Shown: piece after piece, positions 59,149-64,000 of the stretch | How positions within the stretch are numbered: the first letter of the stretch is position 1 | Layout of the letters: each line of letters starts with the position of its first letter | Assembly (NCBI GenBank): GCA_027489175.1 | Contig: JAIYAE010000027.1 | Coordinates: 1-64,000, forward strand | Source of the DNA: Rhodobacter sp. | GTDB taxonomy: Bacteria; Pseudomonadota; Alphaproteobacteria; Rhodobacterales; Rhodobacteraceae | Direction: 5' to 3' | DNA length: 64,000 nt | The notes under the pieces: generated by a model | Seen by the model: only the letters and a program-made list of their open reading frames with translations | Database searches by the model: none | What the model was told of the DNA's origin: nothing | Program-made: the position numbers and the translations under genes

Positions 59149-61779
59149 GTGACAGAAGACACCGTCACGCCAATGATGGCGCAGTATCTGGAGATCAAGG
59201 CCCGGAACCCCGGCGCCCTCCTATTCTACCGGATGGGCGACTTCTATGAGATGTTCTTCGACGACGCCGTTGCCGCAGCCGCAGCCCTCGACATCGCCCT
59301 GACGAAACGCGGTTTCCACCTTGGCGAACCCATCGCCATGTGTGGCGTCCCGGTCCATTCCGCAGAAGGCTACCTTCTCACCCTGATCCGCAAGGGCTTC
59401 CGCGTCGCCATCGCCGAACAGCTGGAAGACCCGGCCGAAGCGAAGAAGCGCGGCTATAAGGCCGTGGTGAAACGCGACGTCGTCCGCCTCGTCACCCCCG
59501 GCACCCTGACCGAGGATTCCCTCCTCGAAGCCCGCCGCCACAACTTCCTCGCCGCTTTCGCCGAGGTGCGTGATACGGGCGCCCTTGCCTGGGCCGATAT
59601 CTCCACCGGTGAGTTTCGGGTGATGCCATCTTCATTGGTAAGGCTTGGCCCTGACCTCGCCCGGATCGCTCCGCGGGAACTGCTTCTCAGCGAAGCACGA
59701 GAGCGGGAAATCGTCTCTAACATTGCCGAAACCGGCGTTTCCATCACCCCCCTGTCGCGTGGCAGCTTTGATTCCGCCAATGCCGACCAGCGCCTGTGCC
59801 AGCTGTTCAACGTGGCCTCACTGGACGCATTCGGCAGTTTCGACCGGGCCGAAGTCGCCGCCATGGGCGCGCTGATCGACTATCTGCACCTTACGCAGCG
59901 CGGCCACATGCCCCTCCTCCGCCCCCCGGTGCGTGAGGCTTTGGGCGGCACCATGCAGATCGACGCCGCCACTCGCCGCAATCTGGAACTGACGCAGGCG
60001 CTATCCGGCGGTCGCGATGGCTCCCTTCTGGCCGCCGTTGACCGCACGGTCACTGCTGGCGGTGCGCGATTGCTGGAGCGTCGCCTTTCGGCCCCCTCGC
60101 TTGACCTTGGCGTGATCCGCGGCCGGCAAGCCGCCCTCGCCTATCTCCTTGAAGCCCCCAGCTTGCGGGACCAGTTGCGCCAGGCCCTTCGCCGTGTGCC
60201 AGACATCGACCGCGCGCTTTCCCGACTGGCGCTTGACCGCGATGGCCCCCGCGACCTGACCGCCATCCGCGCCGGTCTTGAACAGGCTGCCCAGATCGCG
60301 GGCCTGCTGACCCAAGCCCCGCCGCTTCTGGCCGACGCCGCCACCGCCCTTATCGGCCATGGCGCGCTGGTGGACCTTCTGACCAAGGCGCTTGTAGCCG
60401 AACCCCCGCTGCTGACACGCGACGGTGGCTTCATCGCGCCAGGCTATGATGCCGAATTGGACGACACCCGCGCCTTGCGCGATGAAGGCCGCGGCGTGAT
60501 TGGCCGGATGCAGGCGGAATATGTCGACCAGACCGGCATCCAAAGCCTGAAGATCAAGCACAACAACGTGCTGGGCTACTTCATCGAGGTGACGACCACC
60601 CATGAAGACCGCATGCGCGCGCTGCCCGAAACCTTCATCCACCGCCAGACCACCGCCGGTCAGGTGCGCTTTACCACCCTTCCCCTTAGCGATCTGGAAA
60701 CCCGCATCCTGAACGCCGGCAACCATGCGCTTGAGATTGAAAAACGTCACTATCATGGCCTAAAAGCCCAAACTCTGGACCAAGCCGCCCCCATCGCCCA
60801 AGCCGCCCGCGCCCTGGCCGAGATCGACCTTGCCGCCGCTTTCGCCGACCTTTCCGCGGATGAGGTCTGGTGCGAACCCCAGATTGACGACAGCCGTGCT
60901 TTCCAGATCACCGGCGGCCGGCACCCCGTGGTGGAACGCGCGCTGCGCCTGCAGGGGGGCACGCCCTTCGTGGCCAACGACTGCCACCTTGCCGAAGCAA
61001 CGACCCCCGCCATCTGGCTGCTGACCGGGCCAAACATGGCCGGCAAATCCACCTTCCTGCGCCAGAACGCGCTGATCGCGCTCCTTGCCCAGTCCGGCGC
61101 GCACGTCCCCGCCACCAGCGCCCGGATTGGCCTTGTCAGCCAGCTTTTCAGCCGCGTGGGCGCGTCCGACGACCTTGCGCGGGGCCGCTCGACCTTCATG
61201 GTTGAAATGGTCGAAACCGCCGCCATCCTGAACCAGGCCGACGACCGCGCGCTGGTGATCCTGGACGAAATCGGCCGTGGCACCGCCACCTACGACGGCC
61301 TCTCCATCGCCTGGGCCACGCTGGAGCATCTGCATGAGGTGAACCGCTGCCGGGCCCTCTTCGCGACGCATTACCATGAGATGACAGCCCTGGCGGGCAA
61401 GCTGACCGGTGTGGAAAACGCCACCGTCACCGTCAAGGAATGGGAAGGCGACGTGATCTTCCTGCATGAAGTGCGCAAGGGCGCCGCCGACCGGTCCTAC
61501 GGAGTGCAAGTCGCGCGGCTGGCGGGCCTGCCGCCCTCGGTCATCGACCGCGCCGAGGTGGTGCTGGAGGCGCTGGAGAAAGGCGAACGCGAAGGCGGGT
61601 CACAAAAGGCGTTGATCGACGATCTGCCCTTGTTCCGCGCCCTGCCGCCGCAAGCCCCGCGCCCGGTCAAGCAAGACTCACAGGTCGAGGCCCGTCTGCG
61701 CGAGATCCACCCGGATGAATTGACACCGATGGAAGCGCTGCGGCTGATCTATGAACTGAAGCAAGCCACTAAAGCTTAA
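59149..61779 (+). CDS. mutS: DNA mismatch repair protein MutS (GTG start likely)
   Basis: MMAQYLEIKARNPGALLFYRMGDFYEMFFDDA, LLTGPNMAGKSTFLRQ, ILDEIGRGTATYDGLSIAWATLEHL. Confidence 0.97.
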   Translation: MTEDTVTPMMAQYLEIKARNPGALLFYRMGDFYEMFFDDAVAAAAALDIALTKRGFHLGEPIAMCGVPVHSAEGYLLTLIRKGFRVAIAEQLEDPAEAKKRGYKAVVKRDVVRLVTPGTLTEDSLLEARRHNFLAAFAEVRDTGALAWADISTGEFRVMPSSLVRLGPDLARIAPRELLLSEAREREIVSNIAETGVSITPLSRGSFDSANADQRLCQLFNVASLDAFGSFDRAEVAAMGALIDYLHLTQRGHMPLLRPPVREALGGTMQIDAATRRNLELTQALSGGRDGSLLAAVDRTVTAGGARLLERRLSAPSLDLGVIRGRQAALAYLLEAPSLRDQLRQALRRVPDIDRALSRLALDRDGPRDLTAIRAGLEQAAQIAGLLTQAPPLLADAATALIGHGALVDLLTKALVAEPPLLTRDGGFIAPGYDAELDDTRALRDEGRGVIGRMQAEYVDQTGIQSLKIKHNNVLGYFIEVTTTHEDRMRALPETFIHRQTTAGQVRFTTLPLSDLETRILNAGNHALEIEKRHYHGLKAQTLDQAAPIAQAARALAEIDLAAAFADLSADEVWCEPQIDDSRAFQITGGRHPVVERALRLQGGTPFVANDCHLAEATTPAIWLLTGPNMAGKSTFLRQNALIALLAQSGAHVPATSARIGLVSQLFSRVGASDDLARGRSTFMVEMVETAAILNQADDRALVILDEIGRGTATYDGLSIAWATLEHLHEVNRCRALFATHYHEMTALAGKLTGVENATVTVKEWEGDVIFLHEVRKGAADRSYGVQVARLAGLPPSVIDRAEVVLEALEKGEREGGSQKALIDDLPLFRALPPQAPRPVKQDSQVEARLREIHPDELTPMEALRLIYELKQATKA

Positions 61780-61822
61780 CTAAAGTTTGGCTTTCTCTTC
61801 CCCAAATATCCTCGGGTGAGGT

Positions 61823-61849
61823 CCGGAGAGGGCAGACAGCCCTCTCCGG
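61823..61849. terminator. Stem-loop between convergent mutS and grpE
   Basis: CCGGAGAGGGC-AGACA-GCCCTCTCCGG, 11-bp perfect arms. Confidence 0.55.
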
Positions 61850-61861
61850 GGTCGGGGTCAA

Positions 61862-62392
61862 TCAGCCGGGGGTAGAGGAAACACCCACCTGGGCCGGCCG
61901 CAACAGCCGCTCATGCAGCATGAACCCTTCGGTCATTACCTGGATGATCTGCCCGGCCTTCGTGCCCGGCATCGGCGCTTCGAACATCGCCTGATGCAGC
62001 TGCGGGTCGAACATCTCGCCCACGGCGGGCGAGATCACGGTGATCCCGTGCCGCGTCATCACATTGGTCAGCTCGCGCAGCGTCAGCTCCACCCCTTCGA
62101 TCAGCGCGGTGGATGTTGCGCGGCTTTCTTCCGGGATAGCCTGCAAGGCGCGGCTCAAGTTGTCATGCACCGGCAAGAGGTCACGCGCCAACCGCGTGCC
62201 GCCGTACATTTCGGCTTCCTTGCGGTCACGCTCGGCCCGCTTGCGGGCGTTCTCCGCCTCGGCCAGCACGCGCATGAACTTGTCACGCATCTCGTCGCGC
62301 TCGGCGCGCAGCGCCTCCATCTCATCGAAGGCGGCGTCCATTCCAAAATCTTCCAGCTTCACGTCCTGCGAAGCGGTTTCCTCTTGCGACAT
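61862..62392 (-). CDS. grpE: Nucleotide exchange factor GrpE
   Basis: RVLAEAENARKRAERDRKEAEMYGGTRLARDLLPVHDNLSRAL. Confidence 0.95.
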   Translation of the reverse strand: MSQEETASQDVKLEDFGMDAAFDEMEALRAERDEMRDKFMRVLAEAENARKRAERDRKEAEMYGGTRLARDLLPVHDNLSRALQAIPEESRATSTALIEGVELTLRELTNVMTRHGITVISPAVGEMFDPQLHQAMFEAPMPGTKAGQIIQVMTEGFMLHERLLRPAQVGVSSTPG

Positions 62393-62413
62393 CGTCGTGT
62401 CCTCGTCTGTCTG

Positions 62414-63484
62414 TCAGCCCTTGCCCCGGTCCGAAACAAGGCGGCCCACCAGCTGGGCGGTGTAATCGACGATCGGGACGATCCGGCCATAGTTCAGCCG
62501 GGTCGGACCGATGACGCCTACCGCGCCGATGATTTTCCGATCAGCGTTCATATAGGGAGAAACCACCAGACTTGAACCGGAAAGTGAGAAAAGCTTGTTC
62601 TCTGATCCGATAAAAATGCGCACACCCTCGCCCGCCTCGGTGAGGTGCAGGAATTCGGCAATGTCGCGTTTGCGTTCCAGATCATCGAACAGCACGCGAA
62701 TCCGTTCGATTTCCGACTGATCCGCCGCCCCGTCGATCAGATTGGCGCGGCCCCGCACGATCAGCCGCTCAGACGGCTCGCCAGCGTTTTCCCACAGGGC
62801 AAGGCCGCCTTCGACCAGTTCGCGCGCCAGCGAATCGATCTCTTGCCGCCGGGCGGCGATTTCGCCCACGATCCGGTGGCGCAGTTCCGAAAGGGTCAGG
62901 CCTTCGGCCAAAGCGTTCAAGAAATTCGCCGCCTCACGCATTGAAGAGGGCGTCTGCCCCGGTGGCGGGGTGAACACCCGGTTTTCCACCTGCCCATCGG
63001 CAAAAACCAGCACCACCAGCGCCCGGTCAGCGGACAGGCTCACAAATTCGATATGCCGGATCGCCGCCTCACGCTTTGGCGACAAGACCACGCTTGCCCC
63101 CCGGGTGATGAGAGACAGCGCGGCCCCCACTTCATCCAGCAGGGTCGCAACGTCATGGTCATTCGTGCCCAGCGTCGCGTCGATCTTTTCCTGATCCTCC
63201 GGCGCGACGGTTCCCACTTCCAAAAGGCTGTCCACGAACATCCGCAGGCCCGCCTGCGTCGGTATCCGCCCGGCCGAGATATGGGGGCTATCCAGCAGCC
63301 CCAGATATTCCAGATCCTGCATCACATTGCGCACCGTCGCCGCCGAAACCTTTTCGGACAGGCTGCGCGTCAGGGTGCGTGACCCCACCGGCTCACCCGA
63401 GGTCAGATACCCCTCAACCACCCGGCGAAACACTTCGCGGGTGCGGTCGTTCATTTCAGTGACATGTGGGTTCTGCTGGGTCAT
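62414..63484 (-). CDS. hrcA: Heat-inducible transcription repressor HrcA
   Basis: [43 protein letters not shown]. Confidence 0.95.
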   Translation of the reverse strand: MTQQNPHVTEMNDRTREVFRRVVEGYLTSGEPVGSRTLTRSLSEKVSAATVRNVMQDLEYLGLLDSPHISAGRIPTQAGLRMFVDSLLEVGTVAPEDQEKIDATLGTNDHDVATLLDEVGAALSLITRGASVVLSPKREAAIRHIEFVSLSADRALVVLVFADGQVENRVFTPPPGQTPSSMREAANFLNALAEGLTLSELRHRIVGEIAARRQEIDSLARELVEGGLALWENAGEPSERLIVRGRANLIDGAADQSEIERIRVLFDDLERKRDIAEFLHLTEAGEGVRIFIGSENKLFSLSGSSLVVSPYMNADRKIIGAVGVIGPTRLNYGRIVPIVDYTAQLVGRLVSDRGKG

Positions 63485-63594
63485 GCGGCGTGCGGTTCAT
63501 CCAAGGGGCGGGCAAAGGTGGAACGGGATCAATCGGGGTTGCATCCGACCTGTTGGGTTGCGTAAGTGGCCGCAATCCAGCGAAAGGTCCGGAA

Positions 63595-64000
63595 ATGCGT
63601 CCGTCAGGCAGAAAACTAAGCGATATACGGACGGTTTCAATCGAAACCGGCGTGATGAAGCATGCCGAAGGGTCCTGCCTGATCAAGATGGGCGAGACCC
63701 ACGTGTTGTGTTCTGCCACGATTGAGGACAAGCCGCCACCGTTCCTGAAGAACACCGGTCAGGGCTGGGTGACGGCGGAATACGGCATGCTGCCCCGCGC
63801 CACCAATTCCCGCACCCGGCGTGAGGCTGCGGCTGGCAAACAGTCCGGTAGAACGCAAGAGATTCAGCGCCTTATCGGTCGCGCCCTGCGCGCGGGCGTG
63901 GACCGCAACGCTCTTGGCGAACGCCAGATCGTCATCGACTGTGATGTGATTCAGGCCGACGGCGGCACCCGCTGCGCCTCGATCACCGGCGGTTGGGTGG
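63595..64000 (+). CDS. rph: Ribonuclease PH, N-terminal part (runs off window)
   Basis: [70 protein letters not shown]. Confidence 0.95.
   Translation, partial: MRPSGRKLSDIRTVSIETGVMKHAEGSCLIKMGETHVLCSATIEDKPPPFLKNTGQGWVTAEYGMLPRATNSRTRREAAAGKQSGRTQEIQRLIGRALRAGVDRNALGERQIVIDCDVIQADGGTRCASITGGWV

Noticed and set aside
1-64000. Prophage, integrase, transposase, rRNA operon, toxin-antitoxin pair
   Set aside because: No phage structural, recombinase, IS or rRNA sequence was recognised in the ORFs or by eye; only one tRNA was found.

Overview
This 64 kb window is high-GC alphaproteobacterial chromosome, and its gene content looks like Rhodobacteraceae. Most of it is housekeeping. It holds a xylose operon (xylF-H-G-B-A plus a GH3 hydrolase), ubiG, dxs-ispA-xseB-HDAC, petP/petR-like regulators, ilvE, ohr/ohrR, queG, gltD-x-x-gltB, uppP, a tRNA-Leu(CAG), a DEAD-box helicase, cysQ, pmbA, speB, pheS, rpsO, hslV-DUF2157-hslU, mutS, grpE, hrcA and the 5' end of rph. 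The most unusual part is about 9.1-15.5 kb, between an aldo/keto reductase gene and ubiG. Four genes there alternate in strand: (1) a SARP/TPR-type regulator; (2) a PAP2/vanadium-haloperoxidase-fold protein with intact catalytic motifs and an N-terminal tract of 18 perfect Gly-X-Y triplets (17 Gly-Thr-His, 1 Gly-Val-Tyr), kept by synonymous codons; (3) a subtilase with intact triad, a large insertion and no evident signal peptide; (4) an alpha-oxoamine-synthase-like PLP-fold protein that appears to have lost its catalytic Lys and other cofactor-site residues, with one lysine in the whole protein. I propose this as the candidate undescribed system. Smaller observations include a 27-bp-arm inverted repeat that supplies the stop codons of two convergent genes, a dispersed AAATAyyCC-GGGG element, and several palindromic operator arrays. 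All family calls come from reading motifs by eye; no database search was run.
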